NCBI RefSeq assembly: GCF_029761935.1
Contig: NZ_CP121699.1
Location: forward strand, 1,922,001-1,986,000
Source of the DNA: Microbacterium testaceum
GTDB taxonomy: Bacteria > Actinomycetota > Actinomycetes > Actinomycetales > Microbacteriaceae
Reading direction: 5' to 3'
DNA length: 64,000 nt
The notes beneath the pieces are model-generated. The model was given only the letters and a program-made list of their open reading frames with translations. It ran no database searches and was not told where the DNA came from. Below are positions 42,401 to 50,049 of this stretch, in pieces. The first letter of the stretch is position 1, and the number at the start of each line of letters is the position of its first letter. The position numbers were made by a program, and so were the translations under genes.

Positions 42401-42681
42401 CCATCCGATTCGATGGCGACCGCCATGCCCAACTCGTCGAGGTGCTTCGCGACGCGACCGAGTCCATCGGACGTCACCTCGAGAATCTCGACGCAATTGT
42501 CGCGGCGGGAAGAGACGAGTGGACCGGGGACGCGAGGACGGCGTACGACACCGCCCATCGACAATGGTCGCAAGCGCTCGAGCGCATGAATGCGAACCTA
42601 GACGATGCCGCGTCGGGTATGGACGCGGCGCGCTCGGCGTTTGAGACCGCGGAAGCCTTGGTTACTCGCCTCTGGGGATGA
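42397..42681 (+). CDS. WXG100-family protein (ESAT-6-like)
   Basis: 94 residues, two helices joined by the WxG turn (DEWTGDARTAY near residues 38-48). Typical type VII secretion substrate or chaperone. ATG overlaps the immunity gene by 4 bp, making a four-gene cassette: small helical partner, toxin, immunity, WXG100. The secretion machinery itself (EccC and others) is not in the window. Confidence 0.8.
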   Translation: MTIRFDGDRHAQLVEVLRDATESIGRHLENLDAIVAAGRDEWTGDARTAYDTAHRQWSQALERMNANLDDAASGMDAARSAFETAEALVTRLWG

Positions 42682-42753
42682 GCATGACGACCGTGCGGGC
42701 TGCCCTCCCCGTCCGTCACCTCGGCGAAACCGCCACCCTGAGCGCGACGGTAT

Positions 42754-42766
42754 GTCACCGTGTGAC
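42754..42766. promoter_or_regulatory. GTCAC-CGT-GTGAC inverted repeat
   Basis: Perfect 5-bp arms with a 3-bp centre, 81 bp before the AhpD-like start codon. A likely -10, TACCGT, lies at 42820-42825. Operator function is a guess. Confidence 0.35.
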
Positions 42767-42846
42767 GCGCCCCCGCCTTCCCCGGCGACCCCGCGTGGCA
42801 CCGTGGAGGCGACGCATCCGTACCGCTCACGCCGCCGGGAGGCACC

Positions 42847-44025
42847 ATGTCCGAATACTTCGACCGCACCGCCGATAAGACCTACACCAAGGTCTACAAG
42901 GCCGAGACGCCTGACATCCTCGCCGCATTCGCCGCGTTCGACCAGGCCGTGTTCGCGCCCGAGGGTCGCGCGATCCCGCTGAAGTACCGCGAGCTGATCG
43001 CCCTGGCCGTGGGCATCACGACGCAGTGCGTCTACTGCATCGACGGCCACTCGCAGAACGCCGTCAAGGCCGGCGCCACCGAGGCCGAGCTCGCCGAGGC
43101 GGCCTGGGTCGCGACCGCCATCCGCGCGGGCGGCGGCTACGCGCACGGACGCCTCGCGTTCAAGCTCGCCGACGACGCCCGCCCGCACGAGCACCGATCC
43201 TGTGACCGACGCGCCCACGCCGCAGGTTGCCGGGGCCGGAGCTTCGCAGCCCGGAACGCTCGAGACCGAGGCACTGGAGCACATCCGCGCGCTCATCCGG
43301 ATCGACAGCGTCAACACGGGCGAGGCGGCGACCATCGGCGACGGCGAGACGCGCGCCGCGCTCTACGTCAAGGAGCACCTCGACGAGGTCGGCTACGAGA
43401 CGGTTCTGGTCGAGCCCCGCCCGGGGCGCGCAAGCGTGGTCGCCCGGCTGGCCGGTTCGGATCCGGATGCCGGCGCCCTTGTCGCCCACGCGCACCTCGA
43501 CGTCGTACCGGTCGACGCCGGGGACTGGACGCACCCGCCCTTCGGCGCCGAGATCCACGACGGCCTGCTCTACGGTCGCGGGGCCGTCGACATGAAGGAC
43601 TTCGCCGGAATGCTGCTGGCCATCGCCAGGGCGTTCCGCCGCGACGGGGTCGTTCCGCGGCGCGACCTGATCTTCGCGTTCTTCGCCGACGAAGAGGCCG
43701 GGGGCGTGTGGGGCGCGCGATGGCTCGTCGAGAACCGCCCCGAGCTCTTCGCCGGAGCCACCGAGGCGCTCAGCGAGGTCGGCGGCTTCTCGATCCCCCT
43801 GCCCGACGACCGCCGCGCGTACCTCGTCGCCACCGCGGAGAAGGGCGTGACGGTCGCCACGCTGACCGCCCGCGGGGTCGCGTCGCACGGCTCCCGCCCC
43901 ACCGCCGACAACGCGGTCGTGCGCCTCGCGCGGGCCGTGGCCGCGGTCGGCGCGCATCGCTTCCCCGTCGTGCGGACCGCGACACTCGACCGCTTCTTCG
44001 AGGTCTACGGACGCACCAGCGGTGA
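42847..44025 (+). CDS. Carboxymuconolactone decarboxylase (AhpD-like) ORF without a stop at the usual place
   Basis: The first 118 codons encode a complete AhpD-type protein: the peroxidatic pair CVYCIDGH near residue 59 and KAGATEAELAEAAWVA follow the family pattern. Small members end about here, but no in-frame stop occurs until 44025, so the reading frame runs for 824 bases over the M20 gene in another frame and gives Arg-rich nonsense. One base difference near 43190-43205 would let it stop at TGA 43203. Either a frameshift (real or sequencing) or an unusual overlap. Role: alkylhydroperoxidase-like disulfide chemistry. Confidence 0.6.
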   Translation: MSEYFDRTADKTYTKVYKAETPDILAAFAAFDQAVFAPEGRAIPLKYRELIALAVGITTQCVYCIDGHSQNAVKAGATEAELAEAAWVATAIRAGGGYAHGRLAFKLADDARPHEHRSCDRRAHAAGCRGRSFAARNARDRGTGAHPRAHPDRQRQHGRGGDHRRRRDARRALRQGAPRRGRLRDGSGRAPPGARKRGRPAGRFGSGCRRPCRPRAPRRRTGRRRGLDAPALRRRDPRRPALRSRGRRHEGLRRNAAGHRQGVPPRRGRSAARPDLRVLRRRRGRGRVGRAMARREPPRALRRSHRGAQRGRRLLDPPARRPPRVPRRHRGEGRDGRHADRPRGRVARLPPHRRQRGRAPRAGRGRGRRASLPRRADRDTRPLLRGLRTHQR

Positions 44026-44545
44026 GCCCCTCGACGGTGAAGATCTCTCTCGCCTGGGGTTCTCGGCATCCGTCATCGATGCGGGGGCGCGCAACACGGT
44101 CTCGCCGACCGTGCTCACGGCCGGCGGCAAGATCAACGTCATCCCCGCCTCTGCGAGCGCAACGCTCGACGTGCGCGTGGTGCCCGGGCAGGCGGACGCG
44201 CTGCGCGACGAGCTTGCGGCCGTCGTCGGCGACGACATCGAGATCGCGTGGTCGCGGTACATCCCCGCGATCGAGGCTCCGGCCGAGGGGCGGCTGATGG
44301 ACGTGTTGCAGGATGCCGTGACCGCCGAAGACCCCGACGGCACCGTCGTGCCGTACCTGCTGCCCGCCAGCACCGACAACAAGCACCTCAGTCGTCTCGG
44401 CATCCGGGGCTACGGCTTCGTGCCGCTGCGCGTGCCGGCCGACTTCGACGTATTCGGGCAGTTCCACACGGCCGACGAGTGCGTGCCGGTGGAGGCCCTG
44501 TTCTTCGGGACGCGCGTGACGGCGCGGATCCTGCGCAACGCGTAG
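43202..44545 (+). CDS. M20 family metallopeptidase/deacylase
   Basis: 447 residues. Zinc-site motifs AHAHLDVVPVDAG near residue 93, GRGAVDMKDF near 125, FADEEAGGVWGA near 163 and a final FHTADECVP near 423 place it in the ArgE/DapE/carboxypeptidase group of M20 peptidases. It releases an acyl or amino acid from an N-acyl or dipeptide substrate. GTG start lies at the end of the AhpD-like domain. The following amino-acid-type ABC transporter may import its substrate, though a 403-bp gap separates them. Confidence 0.85.
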   Translation: MTDAPTPQVAGAGASQPGTLETEALEHIRALIRIDSVNTGEAATIGDGETRAALYVKEHLDEVGYETVLVEPRPGRASVVARLAGSDPDAGALVAHAHLDVVPVDAGDWTHPPFGAEIHDGLLYGRGAVDMKDFAGMLLAIARAFRRDGVVPRRDLIFAFFADEEAGGVWGARWLVENRPELFAGATEALSEVGGFSIPLPDDRRAYLVATAEKGVTVATLTARGVASHGSRPTADNAVVRLARAVAAVGAHRFPVVRTATLDRFFEVYGRTSGEPLDGEDLSRLGFSASVIDAGARNTVSPTVLTAGGKINVIPASASATLDVRVVPGQADALRDELAAVVGDDIEIAWSRYIPAIEAPAEGRLMDVLQDAVTAEDPDGTVVPYLLPASTDNKHLSRLGIRGYGFVPLRVPADFDVFGQFHTADECVPVEALFFGTRVTARILRNA

Positions 44546-44664
44546 GGCCGGGGGCCGGTCCCGCCGACGGGCTCGGGGACCTGGGCGCGGAGGTGACTAC
44601 GCCTGTCGAAGCCACCGGTCCGCCCGGGTCGCGGTCCCTTCGACATGCTCGATCCCGGGCGCGC

Positions 44665-44744
44665 CGAAACTCCTGAAAAACTGCGCGGGAGGGTCGTTTT
44701 TCGGGCTGCATGCCGCCCGCGCGCTCCATTTCTCCGGAGTTTCG
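44665..44744. repeat. Palindromic element, AACTCCTGA class
   Basis: CGAAACTCCTGAAAA (44665-44679) pairs imperfectly with TTTCTCCGGAGTTTCG (44729-44744). It lies in the 403-bp gap 44546-44948, which also holds fragments of the CCCTTCGACGGGCTC repeat near 44562-44655 and no gene. Confidence 0.75.
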
Positions 44745-44948
44745 CACCGGCCGGCGTCCGCAACCGGCGACGGTACCGCCCCGAGGGCGTCGACCGCCGA
44801 CGTGTTACCCCGCGTGGCGGTGGGTTTCGGCGCGTGGCGGGGCGTTTCGACGTGTGAATCGGCGCCTCGCGGGCCGTTCGACCCCGTCATAGCGTTTCGG
44901 TCACCCACCGGCACCCCGTGCCGTTTCGGACAGCCCGAGGAGCACGTC

Positions 44949-45992
44949 ATGACCACCACCGCGCCGGCCCCCGCCGACCGCTCGACAGCGCCCGCGACGG
45001 CGCCACGGTCGACCGCCAAGGTCGATCTCGGCACCATCGCCGTCGTGCCCACCCGTCACTGGTGGCGCTGGATCCTTAGCGCCCTGCTGCTGTTCGTCGT
45101 CGCCCAGTTCGCCTGGAGCCTCGTGACGAACGACCGCTACATGTGGGGGACGTTCGCGCAGTACTTCTTCTCGGAGCCGGTGCTGATCGGCATCGGCTAC
45201 ACGCTCTCGCTCACCGCGATCTCGGCCGTCGTCGGCTTCTCGCTCGGCACGCTGCTCGCCCTCGGTCGACTGTCGGCTTCTCCGCTGCTGAGCGCGGTGG
45301 CGTGGGGCTACATCTGGTTCTTCCGCTCGGTGCCCCTCGTCGTGCAGATCATCGTCTGGTACAACCTCGGCTACCTCTACCCGACGCTGGGACTCGGCAC
45401 CCCCTTCACCACCGATTTCTGGATCGTGGAGTTCCCCACGGTCCAGCTCGTCAGCGCCTTCGCCGCCGCGATCCTCGGACTCGGGCTGCACCGGGCGGCG
45501 TACTCGGCCGAGATCATCCGCGGCGGGATCGTCTCGGTCGACCCCGGTCAGCACGAGGCGGCTGCGGCGCTCGGGATCCCGGCATCCCGTCGACTTTTCC
45601 GCATCATCCTGCCGCAGGCGATGCGCTCGATCGTGCCCAACGCCACGAACGAGATCATCGGGCTCGTGAAGGGCGCGTCGGTCGTGTTCGTCATCGCGAT
45701 CCCCGAGCTGTTCTACGCCGTGCAGGTCATCTACAACCGCAACAGCCGCGTGATCCCGCTGCTGCTGGTCGCGGTGGTCTGGTACACGCTCATCACGACG
45801 ATCCTCAGCGTCGCGCAGTACTACATCGAACGGTATTACGCCCGCGGGTCGGCTCGCGCGCTCCCCCCGACGCCGGCGCAGCGCGCCCGTTCGTGGGCGA
45901 GCACGCAGTGGGCGCGGCTCGGCGACTCCCCCGCTCCCCCGAGAGGGCCGGATGCCGAGACCCCCGCCGCCCCGAAGGGAGGCCGGGCATGA
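44949..45992 (+). CDS. Amino acid ABC transporter permease
   Basis: 347 residues: a polar N-terminus, then about five to six spans. The EAA loop EAAAALGIPASRRLFRIILPQAMRSIVP near residue 200 is that of polar-amino-acid (HisM/GlnP) permeases; the Pro-rich C-terminal tail is unusual. GAGGAG precedes the ATG. It forms an operon with the GlnQ-like ATPase (ATGA overlap) and the binding protein. As a single permease gene it probably works as a homodimer. Confidence 0.9.
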   Translation: MTTTAPAPADRSTAPATAPRSTAKVDLGTIAVVPTRHWWRWILSALLLFVVAQFAWSLVTNDRYMWGTFAQYFFSEPVLIGIGYTLSLTAISAVVGFSLGTLLALGRLSASPLLSAVAWGYIWFFRSVPLVVQIIVWYNLGYLYPTLGLGTPFTTDFWIVEFPTVQLVSAFAAAILGLGLHRAAYSAEIIRGGIVSVDPGQHEAAAALGIPASRRLFRIILPQAMRSIVPNATNEIIGLVKGASVVFVIAIPELFYAVQVIYNRNSRVIPLLLVAVVWYTLITTILSVAQYYIERYYARGSARALPPTPAQRARSWASTQWARLGDSPAPPRGPDAETPAAPKGGRA

Positions 45993-46771
45993 GCGCGGTC
46001 ACCGCCACCCGCGGACTCGTCGAGGTGCATGGCGTGCGCAAGAGCTTCCACGGGGTCGAGGTGCTGAAGGGCATCGACCTCACCGTCGAGCCCGGCGAAG
46101 TCGTGGCCCTGCTGGGCCCGAGCGGTTCGGGCAAGTCGACGCTGCTGCGCACCATCAATCACCTCGAGACCGTGGATGCCGGCTCGGTCACGGTCGACGG
46201 CGAATTCATCGGGTACGAGTTGCGCCACGGGAAGCTGCACGAGCTGCGCGAGCGCGAGATCCTGCAGCGGCGGACCCAGGTGGGGATCGTGTTCCAGAAC
46301 TTCCACCTCTTTCCGCACCTCACCGCCCTCGAGAACATCACCGAGGCGCCACTCGCTCTCAAGCGTGTGAACAAGAGCGAGGCGCGCGAACTCGCCCTCG
46401 GTCTGCTCGACCGGGTGGGCCTCGCCGCGAAGGCCGACGCCTACCCCCGCCAGTTGTCGGGCGGCCAGCAACAGCGCGTCGCGATCGCCCGCGCCCTCGC
46501 GCTGCAGCCGAAGGTGCTGCTGTTCGACGAACCGACGAGCGCCCTCGACCCCGAGCTGGTGGGCGAGGTGCTCGATGTCATCCGCGACCTCGCGAAGCTC
46601 GGCACCACGCTCGTGATCGTCACGCACGAGATCGGCTTCGCCCGCGAGGTCGCCGACCGCGTGGTCTTCCTCGACGAGGGCCGCATCGTCGAGCAGGGCA
46701 CGCCCGACGAGGTGCTCACCCGACCGCAGCACCCGCGCACGCGCGAGTTCCTCGCGAAGGTGCTCGGCTGA
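45989..46771 (+). CDS. Amino acid ABC transporter ATP-binding protein (GlnQ-like)
   Basis: 260 residues. Walker A GPSGSGKST near residue 43, Q-loop FQNFHLFPHLTALEN near 96, signature LSGGQQQRVAIARAL near 152 and Walker B VLLFDEPTSALDPE near 172: a complete PAAT-type ATPase. It powers the permease encoded upstream. A CCGGTCCCT hairpin (46820-46847) lies between it and the binding-protein gene. Confidence 0.95.
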   Translation: MSAVTATRGLVEVHGVRKSFHGVEVLKGIDLTVEPGEVVALLGPSGSGKSTLLRTINHLETVDAGSVTVDGEFIGYELRHGKLHELREREILQRRTQVGIVFQNFHLFPHLTALENITEAPLALKRVNKSEARELALGLLDRVGLAAKADAYPRQLSGGQQQRVAIARALALQPKVLLFDEPTSALDPELVGEVLDVIRDLAKLGTTLVIVTHEIGFAREVADRVVFLDEGRIVEQGTPDEVLTRPQHPRTREFLAKVLG

Positions 46772-46819
46772 CGCGTCGGCCGTCCCGGTGGCTTCGGCAG
46801 GCTCGGCCACCTCGCCACC

Positions 46820-46847
46820 CCGGTCCCTGAGCCGTCGAAGGGACCGG
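46820..46847. terminator. CCGGTCCCT hairpin, CTTCGACGGCTC repeat type
   Basis: CCGGTCCCT (46820-46828) pairs perfectly with AGGGACCGG (46839-46847) over a 10-nt loop GAGCCGTCGA. The loop plus stem match the CCCTTCGACGGGCTCAGGGAC-type intergenic repeat common in Microbacteriaceae. It may set the relative level of binding protein. Confidence 0.55.
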
Positions 46848-46928
46848 AACCCTCAGCGCACCGACCCACCCGACCCCGCGGCGCGACACCGACGCCGCGG
46901 CTTCCACACCCTCACAAGGAGACACAGC

Positions 46929-47909
46929 ATGGCACTCAGCAAGAAGCAGGGGATCGCGCTCGGCGTGATCGCCGCAGCCCTCGTCGCCGTCGTCGGCGTC
47001 GGCGTCACCGTCGGCCTCAACCGACCGGTCGATGCGGTCGCGGCGCCCGAGCCCTCGGCATCCGCCACGAACACCCCCGCGGAGTGGGTGCACACCGACG
47101 CCGTGCCCGACGCCGTGGCGGCCCTCAAGGCGAGCGGCTTCACCCCCATCGAGCCGGGCAAGCTGACGGTCGCCGTCGGCGCGTTCGTCCCCCCGCTCAG
47201 CTACGTGCCCGAGGGCGAGACGCTGCCGTCGGGCACCGAACCCAACATCGGTTCGCTCATCGCCGAAGGACTCGGCCTCGAGTACAACCCGGTCGTGGTG
47301 GCGTGGGCGGACTGGCCCCTCGGCATCCAGTCGGGAAAGTACGACCTGATCACCGCCAACGTCACCGTGACCGAGGAGCGCAAAGAGCTGTACGACTTCG
47401 CGAGCTACCGGCAGGATCTGCTGGGCTTCGCCGTGCGCGCCGACAGCTCGATCGCGAAGATCGAGACCGCCGACGACATCTCGGGGCTGAAGATCGTCGT
47501 CGGCTCGGGTACCAACCAAGAGAAGGTGCTGCTCAGCTGGAACGAAGAGCTCGCCGCCGCCGGCAAGGCCCCCGCCGACCTGCAGTACTACGACGACACC
47601 GCCGCAGCGACCCTCGCCCTGCTCTCGGGCCGCGTCGACGCGACGTTCGGGCCGAACGCGACCGCCGCGTGGGCGGCGCGCGACACCGGTGAGACGAGGG
47701 TCGTCGGCGTGGTTCCGGGCGGGTACCCGCTGCAGGCCGACATCGCCGCGGGTACCAAAAAGGGCAACGGCCTCGTCGAGCCCGTGCAGATCGTGCTGAA
47801 CGACCTCATCGCCGACGGGAAGTACGCCGAGGTGCTGACGGCCTGGAACCTCGACTCCGAGGGCATCTCGACCTCGCAGATCAACCCGCCGGGACTCCCG
47901 AAGTCCTGA
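46929..47909 (+). CDS. Amino acid ABC transporter substrate-binding protein
   Basis: 326 residues of the bacterial extracellular solute-binding family 3: LTVAVGAFVPPLSYVPEGE near residue 78, the ligand region ITANVTVTEERKELYDFASYRQ near 140. The N-terminus has one hydrophobic helix (IALGVIAAALVAVVGVGVTV) but no lipobox Cys, so it is probably anchored by the uncleaved helix or secreted. AAGGAG precedes the ATG. Partner of the permease and GlnQ-like ATPase upstream. Confidence 0.85.
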   Translation: MALSKKQGIALGVIAAALVAVVGVGVTVGLNRPVDAVAAPEPSASATNTPAEWVHTDAVPDAVAALKASGFTPIEPGKLTVAVGAFVPPLSYVPEGETLPSGTEPNIGSLIAEGLGLEYNPVVVAWADWPLGIQSGKYDLITANVTVTEERKELYDFASYRQDLLGFAVRADSSIAKIETADDISGLKIVVGSGTNQEKVLLSWNEELAAAGKAPADLQYYDDTAAATLALLSGRVDATFGPNATAAWAARDTGETRVVGVVPGGYPLQADIAAGTKKGNGLVEPVQIVLNDLIADGKYAEVLTAWNLDSEGISTSQINPPGLPKS

Positions 47910-47968
47910 CTCGCCGGGGCCCGGTCTTTCGAGGCCGGGCCCCTCGCACGCCTGATGGAATGGATGCC

Positions 47969-48472
47969 ATGACAACAACCCTCACCGTCCGACTCGTGGC
48001 CCCGCACGAGTACGCGGAGGCCGGGCGGATCACCGCCGAGGCCTACCGTGCCAGCTACGACGGGCTGTCGGAGGCGTACCTCGCCTCGCTCGCCGACGTC
48101 TCCGGCCGGGTGGAGCAGGGCGAGGTATGGGTCGCGCTCGACGGGGACGGGATCGTCGGCACGGTGTGGACCCCGCGGCCCGGCGAGCGGCTCTCGCCCC
48201 TGGCCCGCGAGGGTGAGCTCGACTTCCGCCAGCTCGCGGTGGCACCGTCGGCGCGCGGCCGCGGCGTCGGCGAGCTGCTCACGCGGCACGTGCTCGACCT
48301 CGCGCGCGAGCGCGGCGCGACCCGCGTGGTGATGAACAGCGGCCCCGAGATGCTCGGCGCGCACGCGCTCTACGCGAAGCTCGGCTTCCGTCGCTTGAGC
48401 GAGCGCGAGTATCCGGTCGAGGTGGAGCCCGGGCGGTTCCTCGACCTGCGGGCGTTCGGGTTCGACCTGTAG
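47969..48472 (+). CDS. GNAT-family N-acetyltransferase
   Basis: 167 residues. The acetyl-CoA site QLAVAPSARGRGVGELLTRH (motif A, near residues 90-109) and the terminal YAKLGFRRL (near 140) identify a GNAT enzyme. Substrate unknown. ATG 47969 is used; an in-frame ATG at 47960 is possible but has no ribosome site. It stands 59 bp behind the transporter operon. Confidence 0.8.
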   Translation: MTTTLTVRLVAPHEYAEAGRITAEAYRASYDGLSEAYLASLADVSGRVEQGEVWVALDGDGIVGTVWTPRPGERLSPLAREGELDFRQLAVAPSARGRGVGELLTRHVLDLARERGATRVVMNSGPEMLGAHALYAKLGFRRLSEREYPVEVEPGRFLDLRAFGFDL

Positions 48473-48478
48473 AGCGCG

Positions 48479-48542
48479 GCGCACAACCTCCGCGATCTGC
48501 ACAGACTCCGCCGCCATCCCCCCGATCGGGCTGAGGTTGCGC
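48479..48542. repeat. Palindromic element, CAACCTC class, at convergent ends
   Basis: GCGCACAACCTC (48479-48490) pairs with GAGGTTGCGC (48533-48542) with a two-base bulge; nearby CGCGATCTGCAC recalls the element at 51161-51252. It lies between two converging acetyltransferase genes. Confidence 0.65.
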
Positions 48543-48567
48543 GGATCGCTGAGCGAGCGCGCGCGGC

Positions 48568-49077
48568 TCAGTCCGTCAGCACCTTCTCGAAGCACCGAGA
48601 GGCCGGGAACCGCAGATATGGCGGGTAGATGTCGATCGGGCGGTACCCGAGCCTCACGTACAGGGCGATGGCCTCGGGCTGCCGGTTGCCCGTCTGCAGG
48701 ATGAGCCGCGCCGCGCCGCGCTCCCGACCGAGGCGTTCGAGCTCGCCCATGAGCACCTGGCTCGCACCGCGACCGCGCGCGCGGGGGTCGACGAAGACGC
48801 GCTTGACCTCGAGCTCGTCGCCGAGCTGACGCAGCGCGGCATGACCGACCGCGACGCCCTCGGCATCCCGGACGAGGATCACCTCGACCATCGTGACCGG
48901 GTCGACGGCGAAGTCCTCGGCCAGCAGGGCGCGCGTCTCGTCGTCGAAGGCCGCGTACACCTCGGCGTAGCGCGGGCTGATCTCTTCGTCCATCGCCGCG
49001 CGCAGGGCCACGGCCCGCTCGTCCTCCCACGGGACGTTCTCGATCGCCCATGCGCCGATCGTCGTTCGACCCGTCAT
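48568..49077 (-). CDS. GNAT-family N-acetyltransferase
   Basis: 169 residues. VKRVFVDPRARGRGASQVLMGELE near residue 92 is the acetyl-CoA loop, and ALYVRLGYRPIDIYPPY near 138 the C-terminal motif. Its ATG overlaps the stop of the DUF1684 gene upstream on the same strand by 4 bp, so the two are co-translated. Substrate unknown. Confidence 0.8.
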   Translation of the reverse strand: MTGRTTIGAWAIENVPWEDERAVALRAAMDEEISPRYAEVYAAFDDETRALLAEDFAVDPVTMVEVILVRDAEGVAVGHAALRQLGDELEVKRVFVDPRARGRGASQVLMGELERLGRERGAARLILQTGNRQPEAIALYVRLGYRPIDIYPPYLRFPASRCFEKVLTD

Positions 49078-49910
49078 GAGCGGGCCGCCTGGATGCCGGC
49101 ATCCGTCGCCACTCCCTCAGCGCGGGACAGCGGCGTCTTCTCGCCCGCCTCGACGGCGAACGGCAGACGGTTCTCGGCCGGCGGCAGGGGGCAGGTCGCG
49201 AAGTCGGTGTAGGCGCAGGGGAGGTTCGTCGCGCGGGTGAAGTCGATGACGGTGCGGCCCTCGGCGTCCGGTGCGGTGACCGTGACCGACCGGTTCGCCG
49301 CGTACGTCGTGACGCCGCTGGTGGCGTCGGTGAAGAGGACGAGGAGCTCGCCCGGTCGATGACCGGGAAAGGCGACGAGGCGATGAGAGACGCCGTCGAA
49401 CTCGAAGGCGAGCTCTCCCGGCGCGTCGTAGACGTGCGTCAGACCGTCGACGGCCGCTCCGACTTCGTACGCCCGTGGGTGGGCGTACGCCTCGAACCGC
49501 ACGTCGATACGCCAGCGGGGATCGGCCGGATAGGCGGGAGTCCCCGCGTACCGCGACAGGTAGTCCGCGTCCGGCCGGCGGGGTCGGAGGAGGTCGCGGC
49601 CACCCCGGCGGGCCACCTCGATCACCCCGCCATCGAAGCCGACGGTCACGTCGCCGCGCTCGTCCAGGGGACCGAACGCGAACCGGCCGCGCAGCGTCCC
49701 ACCCTCGACCTCGAGGGATTCCCCCTCCGCGAGATCGACGACGGGCCCGTCTTCCCCGGTGTGCCAGATGCCCGGAAGGCCCGGGATGCCGGCGGGCCGC
49801 TCGCCCAGCCAGTACAGGCCCGTGATGGCCAGGAATCCGTGGGGGTCGGCACGGCGACGCTCGTGCGCCTCGTGCCAAGCGGTCCACTGCTCGGCGAAGT
49901 TCTCGGTCAT
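49074..49910 (-). CDS. DUF1684-family protein
   Basis: 278 residues. The C-terminal signature NLPCAYTDFATCPLPPAENRL (near 240) is the hallmark of DUF1684, a family of unknown function in actinobacteria and others; the N-terminal HGFLAITGLYWL segment (near 25) is also typical. The fold is predicted as mostly beta. GGGAGAAC precedes the ATG; the upstream reading frame to 50000 has no ribosome site. Operon with a GNAT enzyme. Confidence 0.8.
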   Translation of the reverse strand: MTENFAEQWTAWHEAHERRRADPHGFLAITGLYWLGERPAGIPGLPGIWHTGEDGPVVDLAEGESLEVEGGTLRGRFAFGPLDERGDVTVGFDGGVIEVARRGGRDLLRPRRPDADYLSRYAGTPAYPADPRWRIDVRFEAYAHPRAYEVGAAVDGLTHVYDAPGELAFEFDGVSHRLVAFPGHRPGELLVLFTDATSGVTTYAANRSVTVTAPDAEGRTVIDFTRATNLPCAYTDFATCPLPPAENRLPFAVEAGEKTPLSRAEGVATDAGIQAARS

Positions 49911-50037
49911 CGTTCTCCCTCGAGGACGGGTCCCCTCCAGCATGCATCGCGACGCCCGTCTCGGGCGCGCGGGGGGAAACGCGGCGTCACCCGCTGTCAC
50001 GCTTCGTCGCGGTCGCGCCCGGCGTGGCCCGCGGGTC

Positions 50038-50043
50038 TAGCGT
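50038..50043 (+). promoter_or_regulatory. -10 box of the LLM monooxygenase gene, leaderless
   Basis: TAGCGT ends 6 nt before the GTG at 50050, again too close for a ribosome site. Confidence 0.45.
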
Positions 50044-50049
50044 GACGGT

